This document shows, piece after piece, positions 9,273-16,587 of a stretch of 64,000 nucleotides of DNA. The stretch covers positions 1,798,001 through 1,862,000 of the forward strand of contig NZ_AP025282.1 of the NCBI RefSeq assembly GCF_024347215.1. The letters are read 5' to 3'. The stretch's first letter is position 1; each line of letters opens with the position of its first letter. Below the pieces are notes generated by a model. The model was given only the letters and a program-made list of their open reading frames with translations, was not told the DNA's origin and did not search any database. The DNA comes from Aliamphritea ceti. Its GTDB lineage: Bacteria; Pseudomonadota; Gammaproteobacteria; Pseudomonadales; Balneatricaceae. The position numbers and the translations under genes were made by a program.

Positions 9273-9461
9273 TTATCCCAGATAGATTTCATTTCTTAGT
9301 AAATAAGCATCATGTTTTACCCGGTCAAACTCAGTATCAGTCAGGCTGATTGGACAGTGGGTATCTCTGCTGTTGAGTAGCAGGCTTCGGGTGTTCTTGC
9401 GTGAGGCGATTACAGTAATTTTGTGTTGTTGTACTGCTTGGGATGTTTGCTTGTGATACAT
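9273..9461 (-). CDS. Small hypothetical protein, 62 residues
   Basis: Not recognised. I accept it as a gene because the minus-strand ATG at 9461 has AAGGGG nine bases ahead, the frame ends before a terminator hairpin, and it lies alone in the gap. The N-terminal half is basic (RKNTRS); the C-terminal half, SLTDTEFDRVKHDAYLLRNE, looks like an amphipathic helix. No signal peptide, membrane segment or cysteine cluster is seen. Confidence 0.5.
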   Translation of the reverse strand: MYHKQTSQAVQQHKITVIASRKNTRSLLLNSRDTHCPISLTDTEFDRVKHDAYLLRNEIYLG

Positions 9462-9810
9462 GCTCAGATTCCCCTTTGTCTATGTTTCTTTGTTTGTCAC
9501 AAATGCTTAACACAGCTGAAGCACTGATACAGCATAGACGGTATTCATGACTTTTCTATGACAGTTTTGTGCTTACTTATAACTTCTGGTTTTTTGGGGA
9601 CGTGCATTAAAGCGAGGGGTGTTGTCAGATGTATTTACCCGTCAGCTATTGCTGGGAATCCTATAACGGACAGTTCTGATGTCAGGTGAAGTCTCGACTG
9701 GCTGCTTTTGAAAGTTAAATTAGCTGCCTGGAAGGAAGGGGAGGGAGGGCTCAACAGCAAATACCTGAGCCCTGACTAATACATCTGATAAATACAGATA
9801 TATGGGATTT
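9462..9810. other. Intergenic region downstream of transaldolase
   Basis: About 350 bases without a gene. A hairpin at 9748-9773 (GGGCTCA / TGAGCCC) lies downstream of the transaldolase stop on the minus strand. It is followed there by a C/T-rich run instead of a T-run, so termination is doubtful. The + strand carries a G-rich tract at about 9730-9749. Confidence 0.4.
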
Positions 9811-10773
9811 TTATTTGAGCAGAGTGCTTAGCTGCTTCTCAAGTGTTAGCTGATCTTTTGTGAAGTTACGAATACCTTCAGCAAGTTTTTCAGTTGCCAT
9901 GGCATCTTCATTCATATTCCAGCGGAAGACTGCTTCGTTGTTAGCTTCCAGACCTCCAGCGCCAACAGGTGTTTCCGCGAATAGCTTACGGTCTAATGGC
10001 AGCTGAGTATTTGCTAGCTCTGTGATCAGAGCCGGGCTAATTGTCAGGCGGTCACAGCCAGCCAGTTGACGAATTTCTTCAGCGTTACGGAAGCTTGCTC
10101 CCATGACAATAGTATCGAAGTTGTGCTGCTTGTAATAATTAAAGATCCGGCTGACAGAAATCACTCCGGGATCGTTAGCGCCGTTTAAGTCTGTGCCTTC
10201 AGGGCTGTTGGCTTTATGCCAGTCCAGGATACGGCCGACGAAGGGGGATATTAGATAGGTACCTGCATCGGCACACGCGACTGCCTGTGCAAAGCCAAAT
10301 AGCAAGGTCAGGTTACAATTGATACCTTCCTTTTCTAATTGACGGGCGGCTTCGATACCTTCCCAGGTGGATGCAATTTTGATCAGTACGCGATCGTTGC
10401 TAATACCAGCTTCGTTATAGAGCCCGATTAACTTGCGTGCTTTATCGATAGTTGCCTGGGTATTAAATGACAGGCGTGAATCTACTTCTGTTGATATCCG
10501 GCCCGGGATGTATTTAAGAATTTCACAGCCGGCCAGAACGGACAGTTTGTCGCTGGTATGTGCCAGTAGCTCTGCAGAGCTGCCACCCTGGCTTAATGCC
10601 CACTGGCTGGCTTGTGTAATGAAAGGGCGATAACTTTCGTCCTGGCTGGCTTTGAGCAGCAGCGAGGGGTTGGTTGTTGCATCCTGAGGCTTTAATTGTT
10701 CAATTGCTTTAATATCGCCAGTGTCTGCAACGATTGTGGTGAATTGTTTCAACTGATCCAGTTGGTTCTGCAT
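9811..10773 (-). CDS. tal: Transaldolase
   Basis: Class I transaldolase of 320 residues, moving the dihydroxyacetone unit between sedoheptulose 7-phosphate and glyceraldehyde 3-phosphate in the pentose phosphate pathway. The Schiff-base lysine is K132 in RVLIKIASTWEGIEAA. The N-terminal D18 and the DATTNPSLL motif match the TalB group, and the length matches TalAB. It is separated from dusA by 39 bases on the same strand and is probably co-transcribed with it. Confidence 0.95.
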   Translation of the reverse strand: MQNQLDQLKQFTTIVADTGDIKAIEQLKPQDATTNPSLLLKASQDESYRPFITQASQWALSQGGSSAELLAHTSDKLSVLAGCEILKYIPGRISTEVDSRLSFNTQATIDKARKLIGLYNEAGISNDRVLIKIASTWEGIEAARQLEKEGINCNLTLLFGFAQAVACADAGTYLISPFVGRILDWHKANSPEGTDLNGANDPGVISVSRIFNYYKQHNFDTIVMGASFRNAEEIRQLAGCDRLTISPALITELANTQLPLDRKLFAETPVGAGGLEANNEAVFRWNMNEDAMATEKLAEGIRNFTKDQLTLEKQLSTLLK

Positions 10774-10812
10774 ATTAATAACTACCTGTCATTCTTATTT
10801 TACTAAGGCGCG

Positions 10813-11883
10813 CTAAGTAACAAGTTCCGCAGCCTGTTTAAGTACTTCAATGCCTGCACCGGTACGGTGGGCGTTTTCACTGATATGACGGCGGAACTGA
10901 CGGCCGCCTCGCTGACCATGAAATAAACCGAGTATGTGACGTGTCATATGACCAAGATATGCACCTTGTGCCAGCTGAGCTTCAATATAAGGATAAAACT
11001 GCTCTAAGATCTCTATACGGCTTGGTATTTGCGAGCTTTGACCATAACAGAGTTGATCTACTTCAGCCATCATATATGGGTTCTGATAAGCTTCCCGGCC
11101 AAGCATTACACCATCAACCGCTTGCAGGTGTCCCTTGCTAGCTTCGAGGGTTTTAATGCCACCATTTATGAGAATTTCCAGTTCTGGAAAGGCTTGTTTA
11201 ATCCGATAAACCCATTCGTATTTAAGCGGAGGAATATCACGGTTTTCTTTCGGGCTTAAGCCTTTCAGAATCGCTTTACGGGCGTGAATGATGAATGTTG
11301 TACAGCCTGATTCTTTAACTTTGGTGACAAAGTGGTGTAGCTCTTCGTAGCTGTCCATGTCATCAATGCCTAAGCGATGTTTAACTGTTACCGGAATAGA
11401 AACCGCTTGTTGCATTTCATGCAGGCATTCGGCGACCAGATCCGGATGTGCCATCAGACAGGCCCCGATCATATTATTCTGGACTCTGTCACTGGGGCAG
11501 CCAACATTCAGGTTTACTTCGTCGTAACCGTAATCTTCAGCCATTTTGGAGCACTGGGCCAGGTCTTGAGGGTTACTGCCGCCAAGTTGCAAAGCGACAG
11601 GGTGTTCTTGTGAGCTGAACTTTAAGAAACGTTCAGTATCTCCATGGATTAAAGCTCCGGTCGTTACCATCTCTGTATAAAGCACAGCGTGTTGAGAAAT
11701 CAGTCGATGAAAGTAACGGCAATGACGATCAGTCCAGTCCATCATAGGCGCCACGGTAAAGCGGCGGTCGACTGTATTTTCTAGAGTGTCAGATTTGGTA
11801 TTTGGCTTTAGGGCGTTATTCACTATGGGTTCTACTATGGTGTTGAATTTATTTACGATGATAGTGCTGTTTTGTATATCCAA
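10813..11883 (-). CDS. dusA: tRNA-dihydrouridine(20/20a) synthase
   Basis: FMN-dependent tRNA dihydrouridine synthase of the DusA group, reducing U20/U20a in tRNA. Visible motifs are VAPMMDWTDRHCRYFHRL and the active-site cysteine C129 in NLNVGCPSDRVQNNMIGACL (numbered from the longest frame). The open frame starts with TTG at 11883, giving about 38 residues before the family's usual start. A GTG at 11823 is an alternative and neither has a good ribosome site, so the N terminus is unsettled. A promoter candidate lies about 120 bases upstream, giving a leader with short hairpins. Confidence 0.92.
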   Translation of the reverse strand: MDIQNSTIIVNKFNTIVEPIVNNALKPNTKSDTLENTVDRRFTVAPMMDWTDRHCRYFHRLISQHAVLYTEMVTTGALIHGDTERFLKFSSQEHPVALQLGGSNPQDLAQCSKMAEDYGYDEVNLNVGCPSDRVQNNMIGACLMAHPDLVAECLHEMQQAVSIPVTVKHRLGIDDMDSYEELHHFVTKVKESGCTTFIIHARKAILKGLSPKENRDIPPLKYEWVYRIKQAFPELEILINGGIKTLEASKGHLQAVDGVMLGREAYQNPYMMAEVDQLCYGQSSQIPSRIEILEQFYPYIEAQLAQGAYLGHMTRHILGLFHGQRGGRQFRRHISENAHRTGAGIEVLKQAAELVT

Positions 11884-11998
11884 TATACATAAAGCCGCGC
11901 TTATGCCGGTTTGTAAGGACTTTTGGTAATTGTCAGCAATTCTGAAATTGCCTGAGAATTTGTATATGGCCGATCGGATATTGGTGTTAAGCGGTCAG

Positions 11999-12010
11999 TG
12001 CTGATTATAC
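11999..12010 (-). promoter_or_regulatory. Candidate -10 element for dusA
   Basis: A minus-strand TATAAT at about 12004-12009 with no strong -35 match. It is about 120 bases upstream of dusA and is the nearest consensus -10. Confidence 0.35.
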
Positions 12011-12137
12011 ATAGAGAGTCGAGTAGTTTCGATAAAAAGCGGTTTTGAGGTTGTGCAGGTGCTAGGGGCTTGTGCCAACAAAACTGTTAAAAGAACTGAA
12101 TATAAAAATTTATAAATAAAGTGCAGTAGGGAGGTTT

Positions 12138-12222
12138 GTTTGAAGACGGTGTGGGGGACACCAGCACCGCCTTCTGGCTATCAACGGAGAGAAGAACTAC
12201 AGCCAGCACATTGCGAGTGTGC
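12138..12222 (-). ncRNA. C-loop small RNA, copy A
   Basis: First of five related minus-strand RNA genes. Read 5' to 3', hairpin 1 is GCACA/TGTGC (12206-12222). Hairpin 2 is CTGGCT/AGCCAG with a 21-base loop containing TCTCTCC. Hairpin 3 is CACCG/CGGTG-based (12142-12174) with loop core GTCCCCC. The expected start, 7 bases after TATAAT, coincides with the first hairpin. No open frame fits. Hairpin 3 probably serves as terminator, but its T-run is weak (TCTTC). On the other strand the loops would read GGA; see findings. Confidence 0.65.
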
Positions 12223-12228
12223 ATATTT

Positions 12229-12257
12229 ATTATAAGGCGAATTTAATAAGTGGACAA
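12229..12257 (-). promoter_or_regulatory. Promoter of C-loop RNA copy A
   Basis: Minus-strand TTGTCC (12252-12257), 17-base spacer, TATAAT (12229-12234). The word CGCCTTATAAT is shared with copy E. Confidence 0.65.
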
Positions 12258-12429
12258 CGCTGTTCAGTTTGGCTTGGGAGTTGTTCGTGGGTAAATGTAT
12301 TAAATTAGGAGGTGGTTAAAGTTGGTAAAGTGATGTGGGTTTAAGCGTGCTAATAGTCGGGATGTTTTTAGAGGGTTAGCTTCAGGATTAAGAGCAAGCG
12401 CCAGGTCTATAAAGTGCCTGGAAAGGTGT

Positions 12430-12450
12430 CGCTAAGTTGTTAGCGTTTTT
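12430..12450 (+). terminator. Orphan plus-strand terminator facing copy B
   Basis: CGCTAA / TTAGCG with loop GTTG and TTTTT. A CCAGG / CCTGG hairpin (12402-12422) precedes it. No gene ends here, so a short plus-strand transcript converging on copy B is possible. Confidence 0.45.
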
Positions 12451-12545
12451 GGTGAAAGGCGACCCGACTCGGGGGGGAACTGGATCGCCTTTCAGGCAGT
12501 GCTCGTGGAGAGAGGATCTACTGCCTACACTGCTTTCGCAGTGCA
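12450..12545 (-). ncRNA. C-loop small RNA, copy B
   Basis: Same architecture as copy A. Hairpin 1 is CACTGC / GCAGTG with a 4-base loop (12528-12543). Hairpin 2 is AGGCAGT / ACTGCCT (12494-12526) with TCTCTCC in the loop. Hairpin 3 is GAAAGGCGA / TCGCCTTTC (12454-12493) with a C-rich loop holding seven C. Stem sequences differ from the other copies while pairing is kept. The 3' tail CTTTCACC is a weak terminator tail. Confidence 0.65.
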
Positions 12546-12551
12546 ACATCG

Positions 12552-12579
12552 AGTATATGGATGTTTTTGCGTTGTACAA
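12552..12579 (-). promoter_or_regulatory. Promoter of C-loop RNA copy B
   Basis: Minus-strand TTGTAC (12574-12579), 16-base spacer, TATACT (12552-12557). The word GTTTGCTTG at the -35 region is shared with copy C. Confidence 0.6.
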
Positions 12580-12817
12580 GCAAACGATCGTTTTAATTTG
12601 TTGATTTTTATATATAAATCAGGGTTTTCGCTTAGTCTTTCTTGCCAGTTAGGTGGTTAACAGGAGAGATGACAATAGGGAATCTAAAGATGCTACAACT
12701 GAAAATTTCTGCTCTTTTTTGCTATCAGGAGTACGGTAATGGTCGCGAGGTTTGAGGTAGCTAAAAATTAGATGCAGAGTTGTAACTTTACAGTAGTAAA
12801 GGCTTGAAAGTATGTCT
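12580..12817. other. Intergenic region between copy B and glsB
   Basis: AT-rich sequence without a credible frame. Apart from the upstream edge of the copy B promoter I see nothing in it. Confidence 0.5.
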
Positions 12818-12850
12818 GAAAGTGGCCTGGCAGATGAACACAGGCCTTTC
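12818..12850 (-). terminator. Terminator-like hairpin after the GlsB/YeaQ gene
   Basis: GGCCTG (12824-12829) and CAGGCC (12841-12846) pair across an 11-base loop. The minus-strand tail is CACTTTC, a weak T-run like those of the neighbouring small RNAs. Confidence 0.5.
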
Positions 12851-12864
12851 CTAGAAGAGGGGGG

Positions 12865-13113
12865 TTATTTTACAAATTTGTTGTAAGCAAATAGAAGAAT
12901 GAAGGCCCCGACAGTAGAAGTAATGATTGTCGCAAAGTTAAATCCGCTAACTGATCCCAGACCGACAAATGAGCCTATAAAACCACCTGCAAAGGCGCCG
13001 GCAATACCAAGGACCATTGTCATAATCCAACCCATTTTATCTTCTCCTGGCATCAGCCAGCGTGCTAGTGCTCCTGCAACTAAACCCAGAATAATCCAGC
13101 TTATAATTCCCAT
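12865..13113 (-). CDS. GlsB/YeaQ/YmgE family stress-response membrane protein
   Basis: A small integral membrane protein of 82 residues. It has the family start MGIISWIILGLVAGALARWL and glycine-rich helices (about 2-22, 28-50, 58-77). The family is also called transglycosylase-associated; it is induced by stress and has no defined biochemistry. I start it at ATG 13113, with AAAGGCG upstream, rather than at the 15-residue longer frame, whose extra residues do not fit the family. Confidence 0.88.
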   Translation of the reverse strand: MGIISWIILGLVAGALARWLMPGEDKMGWIMTMVLGIAGAFAGGFIGSFVGLGSVSGFNFATIITSTVGAFILLFAYNKFVK

Positions 13114-13413
13114 AATTGTTCGCCTTTCTAATAAGTTATTGGCCTTTAAACCATACAAATACTGTAGACCATCATCGATTTTCCGGACTGAATCGTTGCT
13201 TAATTATGTAGTGGTAGTGTGTAGATATAGTGGGAGATCAGTCAGAGATTTGATGGTAAATAGAGTAAGCAAATCGCAAGTATTGAGTGGTTATTCGGCA
13301 TTAAACAAGAGGTTGCGCTCTTCCTTAGTAAGTTCTCGCCAGATGAGTACTAAAGCGTAAACGGTTGCTGGCGTGTAATTAAGTGTTCGTAATTGCACTT
13401 AGTGAAAAGGGGG

Positions 13414-13746
13414 TTAGCTTTTAATTAAGGTAAGCAGTGTGCGATCTTGTTTTTTTGTGGTGCTTATTTTGGGTTGGAGAATGGTATTTTTGGTTGTTTC
13501 TTTTTTGGCTTGCTCAGTACTTATAGCGTAAGCCATATAATGAGGTTGTAGCTCACCATGTTCCTCCTGGTAGCAGAACTCACTTAATCTAAAGTGAGTC
13601 AAACCATCTGCTCTGTTCGCCAGTTTAGGTAAATGAAGTACCTTGCCTGCTTTTGGTAAATGACCAATGCGCTTTGCTGAGCCTATGAAGGTATAGCCTT
13701 CAGTAAAGAAGTTAATCGTGTAGATCGTTTCCATAACATCGTCCAT
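13414..13746 (-). CDS. Hypothetical protein, 110 residues
   Basis: Not recognised. The ATG at 13746 has AAAGGA upstream. Residues 1-75 read like a compact beta-rich domain (ETIYTINFFTEGYTFIG, then KAGKVLHLPKL). The last 30 residues are lysine- and threonine-rich and probably disordered. No signal peptide or membrane segment is seen. It sits between copies B and C of the small-RNA family on the same strand. Confidence 0.6.
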   Translation of the reverse strand: MDDVMETIYTINFFTEGYTFIGSAKRIGHLPKAGKVLHLPKLANRADGLTHFRLSEFCYQEEHGELQPHYMAYAISTEQAKKETTKNTILQPKISTTKKQDRTLLTLIKS

Positions 13747-13961
13747 ACATAATTCCTTTGCCGGACAGCTCAGATACTGAACAGTTTATCCTGTGAGTCG
13801 ATGAAAAATAATAATGATTCGCATGCGTGCTACCCAACTTGGGTAATATATTACTCATTCTGTGGAAGTTAAGGGGCGATCTTTTACATGGCTGCTGGGT
13901 ATTAGTACCGCTTTCTGTTTGAAGTGAGTAGCTATCGGTTGCGTGTTGTACGAATCATTGA

Positions 13962-14044
13962 GTTGAAAGACGGCTCGGGGGACGTGAGCCGTCTCTCTGG
14001 CAATCTGCGGAGAGAACGTCTGCCAGCACGGTTACTGCTGTGCG
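13962..14044 (-). ncRNA. C-loop small RNA, copy C
   Basis: The cleanest member. Hairpin 1 is GCAC/GTGC-based (14026-14043). Hairpin 2 is CTGGCA / TGCCAG (13997-14026) with TTCTCTCC in an 18-base loop. Hairpin 3 is AGACGGCTC / GAGCCGTCT, nine perfect pairs (13968-13994), with loop ACGTCCCCC and tail TTTC. The start predicted from TATAAT falls at 14044, the base of hairpin 1. No coding frame is present. Confidence 0.7.
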
Positions 14045-14050
14045 ACGCGC

Positions 14051-14078
14051 ATTATACGAAAGGTTAATACTTAATCAA
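14051..14078 (-). promoter_or_regulatory. Promoter of C-loop RNA copy C
   Basis: Minus-strand TTGATT (14073-14078), 16-base spacer, TATAAT (14051-14056). CTTGATTAA is shared with copy D and GTTTGCTTG with copy B. Confidence 0.7.
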
Positions 14079-14350
14079 GCAAACAGGCGTTTAGTTTTTG
14101 GCGATAGGAATGGTAAATAGTTTTGTCATTGTATTAATACAGCGACAATTGTTTGGCTTGTTTTACTCTATGTGAGCTTCACAGTGCTTCTGTGTTGCTT
14201 GTAATCCACATAATTCGAACCATAGTAAATGTAAGCCGGGGTTACGAATAAGTCTGATTTTCGTTACATAAGCCTTATTAAGCTCAACGTTAAGTATCAA
14301 AGTTATCTTATTTATACGCTGATTAATACTTCCGGCAGGGAGGAGGTAGT

Positions 14351-14767
14351 ATGAAGTATTTTTATATTCTGCTGGTTTTCGTAATAGCGGGTTGTGCCAC
14401 AGTTGATAAAACTGCTGTAACGACAGAGGAGGCTGGTGAGGCTGCTGTTGTGACTGAAGTGAAGGTAGAGGCAGTAGAAACGACGCAATATGTATATTTA
14501 TTTGATGTATTGCAAAAGTATCCTAAATCTGGACTGGGGATTGTTGATAACTGGGTAATTGTGAAAGTCGACAACAGTGCAGAGAAGTCTGTGTGGTCTT
14601 TTCCGCCAGTGACTCATCCTGCTTTTCCTGCTGCGGTAAAGCGGCAAATCATAGAGCAGGATGGCACTATTCAAATTAAGACCCAGATAAATTGTGATTC
14701 TGGGAAGTCTCTGTGTGATTTGCTTTTTCAAGACTTCATAGCGATGAGTGAGAAAGTGTTGGAATAA
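14351..14767 (+). CDS. Small lipoprotein of unknown function
   Basis: A 138-residue protein with a lipoprotein signal: short basic start, hydrophobic stretch and lipobox VIAGC, so C15 would be the lipidated residue. A threonine/valine/glutamate-rich spacer follows to about residue 45. A small domain follows with two cysteines (INCDSGKSLCDLLF) that could form a disulfide in the periplasm. The start has GGGAGGAGG just upstream. I do not recognise the family. Confidence 0.75.
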   Translation: MKYFYILLVFVIAGCATVDKTAVTTEEAGEAAVVTEVKVEAVETTQYVYLFDVLQKYPKSGLGIVDNWVIVKVDNSAEKSVWSFPPVTHPAFPAAVKRQIIEQDGTIQIKTQINCDSGKSLCDLLFQDFIAMSEKVLE

Positions 14768-14785
14768 AGGCGAAATTATCATCAT

Positions 14786-14820
14786 ACACTTGCAGACGCT
14801 GTTTCAGCGTCTGTAAGTGT
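14786..14820. terminator. Bidirectional terminator-like stem
   Basis: ACACTTGCAGACGCTG pairs with its near-complement around a TTT loop, 16 positions with few mismatches. It lies between two convergent genes and can serve both. Confidence 0.65.
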
Positions 14821-14827
14821 TTGAGTG

Positions 14828-15175
14828 TCAGGCTGCCTTTGGGTCTGAGCCGAAGCGGTTTTCGTTTTGATCACCTTCCAGAATATTGAAGATCAAAATA
14901 ACTACAGGGCCTACAACTGGTAGTAAATACATCAGAAGCCACCATCCTGAGCGGTTGGTATCGTGTAAGCGACGTGCGCCAATAGCAAGCGATGGCAGTA
15001 GTAGTGCCAGAGCAAAAATGCCGCTTAAAATTCCGGGGATACCTAGCAGGTTATCAACCAGCCCGATAACGATGGTGAATATGATGTAAAACAGAATAAA
15101 CATCCAGTATTCCTGACGTCGTGCACGGCCAGAAAAATCCGCATATTTTTTCAGAGCACCAAAAAAGTGGTTCAT
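14828..15175 (-). CDS. DUF805 family membrane protein
   Basis: A 115-residue inner-membrane protein of the DUF805 (YhaH/YhaI) family. Typical features are FSGRARRQEYWMF near residue 15, a GARRLHDTNRSGWW motif near residue 67, and four hydrophobic helices. The function is unknown in the family. It is convergent with the lipoprotein gene across a shared terminator. Two C-loop RNA genes lie upstream on the same strand. Confidence 0.88.
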   Translation of the reverse strand: MNHFFGALKKYADFSGRARRQEYWMFILFYIIFTIVIGLVDNLLGIPGILSGIFALALLLPSLAIGARRLHDTNRSGWWLLMYLLPVVGPVVILIFNILEGDQNENRFGSDPKAA

Positions 15176-15389
15176 TTCAAATTTCCTTTTTGAATTGTAC
15201 AGCGTAATAAGTTGGATGCAGGTAACTGAGAGTTGAAATTCCAGAGAAAGAGATCATCCTGAGCTGCATTTGGTGAATACACTCATGTATCGGTTGGTTC
15301 CGGCCTGTAATTCCATTTACTTGCGGTGGGGATTTTACATCGTACAAGCAGAAGAAATCTAGACAGATATTCGTGGATTATTGTGTGTC

Positions 15390-15469
15390 TGTTAAAAGAG
15401 CCGCAAAGGAATTGCAGCTCTGCTTATCTAAGTATCTGGGGGACATTCCTGATACTTAGTAATACAAGC
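15390..15469 (-). ncRNA. C-loop small RNA, short divergent copy E
   Basis: A shorter relative. After a promoter there is a single-stranded leader, then hairpin CTAAGTATC / GATACTTAG (15428-15459), nine perfect pairs, whose loop contains GTCCCCC. It ends in a canonical terminator, AGAGCTGCAA / TTGCGGCTCT followed by TTTT (15393-15421). Only the C-loop hairpin is shared with the longer copies, which suggests that hairpin is the functional core. Confidence 0.6.
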
Positions 15470-15475
15470 GTTTGA

Positions 15476-15505
15476 ATTATAAGGCGGTTCAAAACATGAT
15501 CGCAA
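15476..15505 (-). promoter_or_regulatory. Promoter of C-loop RNA copy E
   Basis: Minus-strand TTGCGA (15500-15505), 18-base spacer, TATAAT (15476-15481). CGCCTTATAAT matches copy A. Confidence 0.55.
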
Positions 15506-15576
15506 GTCGACGACGTTAAAAAAGTTATAGATACAGGTAGGTCGAACAGAATAGTGAGTGAGTATTGGGGAAGTGA

Positions 15577-15662
15577 GAGTGAAAGGCAGCTCTTGGGGGA
15601 CAGTGAGCTGCCTTTCTGGCTAATTCTTTTAGGATCATCAGCCAACACGAAAGCTTCCGTGC
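15577..15662 (-). ncRNA. C-loop small RNA, copy D
   Basis: Three hairpins in the same order. Hairpin 1 is CACG/CGTG-based (15646-15661). Hairpin 2 is TGGCT / AGCCA (15617-15644), whose loop has ATCCTAAAAG in place of TCTCTCC. Hairpin 3 is GAAAGGCAGCTC / GAGCTGCCTTTC, twelve perfect pairs (15581-15616), loop ACTGTCCCCCAA. The long perfect stem with a conserved loop but different stem sequence is compensatory evidence for RNA function. Confidence 0.7.
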
Positions 15663-15668
15663 ATTGAT

Positions 15669-15698
15669 ATTATACGTGTTTGCTCAAATGTTAATCAA
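15669..15698 (-). promoter_or_regulatory. Promoter of C-loop RNA copy D
   Basis: Minus-strand TTGATT (15693-15698), 18-base spacer, TATAAT (15669-15674). Confidence 0.65.
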
Positions 15699-16079
15699 GG
15701 ATCAGGTTTTTAATTGATTGATTTTATTAACCATAAGTTATAGCGAATCTTGCTTACGAAATAACAGTTAGTACTTATAATATAAGTTAAGATTTATTAA
15801 CCGTATGAATTAATGGGATGTTGTAACAATATTTAAATAACGACTGAGCCATTTTTGTTAATTAATACGGTGTTTCAATATGAGTGACCATTTACTGTAG
15901 AGTAATGTTTCTTAATTTAGCTTTGGAAGGCAGGTGAGTTTTTTTATCTGAAGGTTGTAGTCAGATGTTTATAAGCTGCTGTAGGTTTCAATGGGCCTAA
16001 GGTCAAAGAGAAGGCGAGCAGATGTGCAAAAAATATAGCTTATGATAAAGCTATATTTCCTGTATTGATTAAATTAGCT
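15699..16079. other. AT-rich intergenic region
   Basis: About 380 bases, rich in TTAA and TAAT words, without a credible frame. An ATAGCTTA / TAAGCTATAT hairpin lies near 16030-16055, just past the 71-residue gene, and may act as its terminator. Confidence 0.4.
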
Positions 16080-16295
16080 TCACCGCTTAGAAATTTCTCG
16101 CATTAATCCACTGAGGTCCAGGCCTTGATGAGAAGCAAGTTTCTCCAGGTCTGATTGGCTGCGTGGTGGTGCTGAGCTCAGTCGCTGTGCGCGGGCTTTT
16201 TTATCGGCAACTTTTTGCTCGATTTTTGAGTGCAATTTATTCAGTTGCTCAATGCTAAGTGATGCTAGGCTGTCAAAAATGTCGGTCTTATTCAT
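16080..16295 (-). CDS. Hypothetical protein, 71 residues
   Basis: Not recognised. From ATG 16295 the protein begins MNKTDIFDSLASLSIEQLNK. It has a helical, charged N-terminal half that could be a coiled coil (SIEQLNKLHSKIEQKV) and a C-terminal helix ending LSGLMREISKR. No ribosome site precedes the ATG; instead it overlaps the stop of a 25-codon upstream frame in the arrangement ATGAATAA, which suggests translational coupling. A longer frame from TTG 16352 also lacks a ribosome site. Confidence 0.5.
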   Translation of the reverse strand: MNKTDIFDSLASLSIEQLNKLHSKIEQKVADKKARAQRLSSAPPRSQSDLEKLASHQGLDLSGLMREISKR

Positions 16296-16365
16296 GAAAA
16301 GGCAGTAAACCTGAAATTTTCTGTGAGATTTCCTTACTGGCTTGGGACTCAAACGGTAAAGTCAT
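16288..16365 (-). CDS. Possible 25-residue leader peptide
   Basis: A short frame beginning MTLPFESQASKEISQK with a good ribosome site (CGGAAGAAG) directly ahead of ATG 16365. Its stop overlaps the start of the 71-residue gene by 8 bases. It may be a leader whose translation opens the downstream start, or a separate micropeptide with an amphipathic helix. An alternative is that both frames are one protein joined by a frameshift; I cannot decide from sequence alone. Confidence 0.4.
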   Translation of the reverse strand: MTLPFESQASKEISQKISGLLPFHE

Positions 16366-16587
16366 ACTTCTTCCGTGTAGAAGGTTACAAAACATAGAAA
16401 TTTTTGTGTAACCTAAAACAAATTTTAGCACCAAAATCGTAAGTGTTTAAGTTTTGAATAGCTAAATGTTTAAAGTTCTATGGCAGATTCCAAAAAATTT
16501 GGCTGTAACCAATGACTGATAAGCTTATAATTATTTTGTTACCATCGGTTAAATTCTCTCATCCATCCCTATATAAGTCCTAATGAT

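Noticed and set aside
9730..9749. G-rich tract as a G-quadruplex
   Set aside because: Only three runs of three or more G are present, so a stable three-layer quadruplex is unlikely.
12388..12579. 63-codon frame over small RNA copy B
   Set aside because: It covers the hairpins and promoter of the RNA; no ribosome site and no plausible protein.
12899..13360. 153-codon frame opposite the GlsB/YeaQ gene
   Set aside because: The opposite strand encodes a recognised family; the frame is proline/isoleucine-rich shadow sequence.
13414..13746. Toxin-antitoxin role for the small unknown genes in the RNA cluster
   Set aside because: Single genes without a paired partner and without toxin or antitoxin motifs.
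15424..15648. 74-codon frame over copies E and D
   Set aside because: Coincides with the RNA hairpins, lacks a ribosome site and has low-complexity composition.
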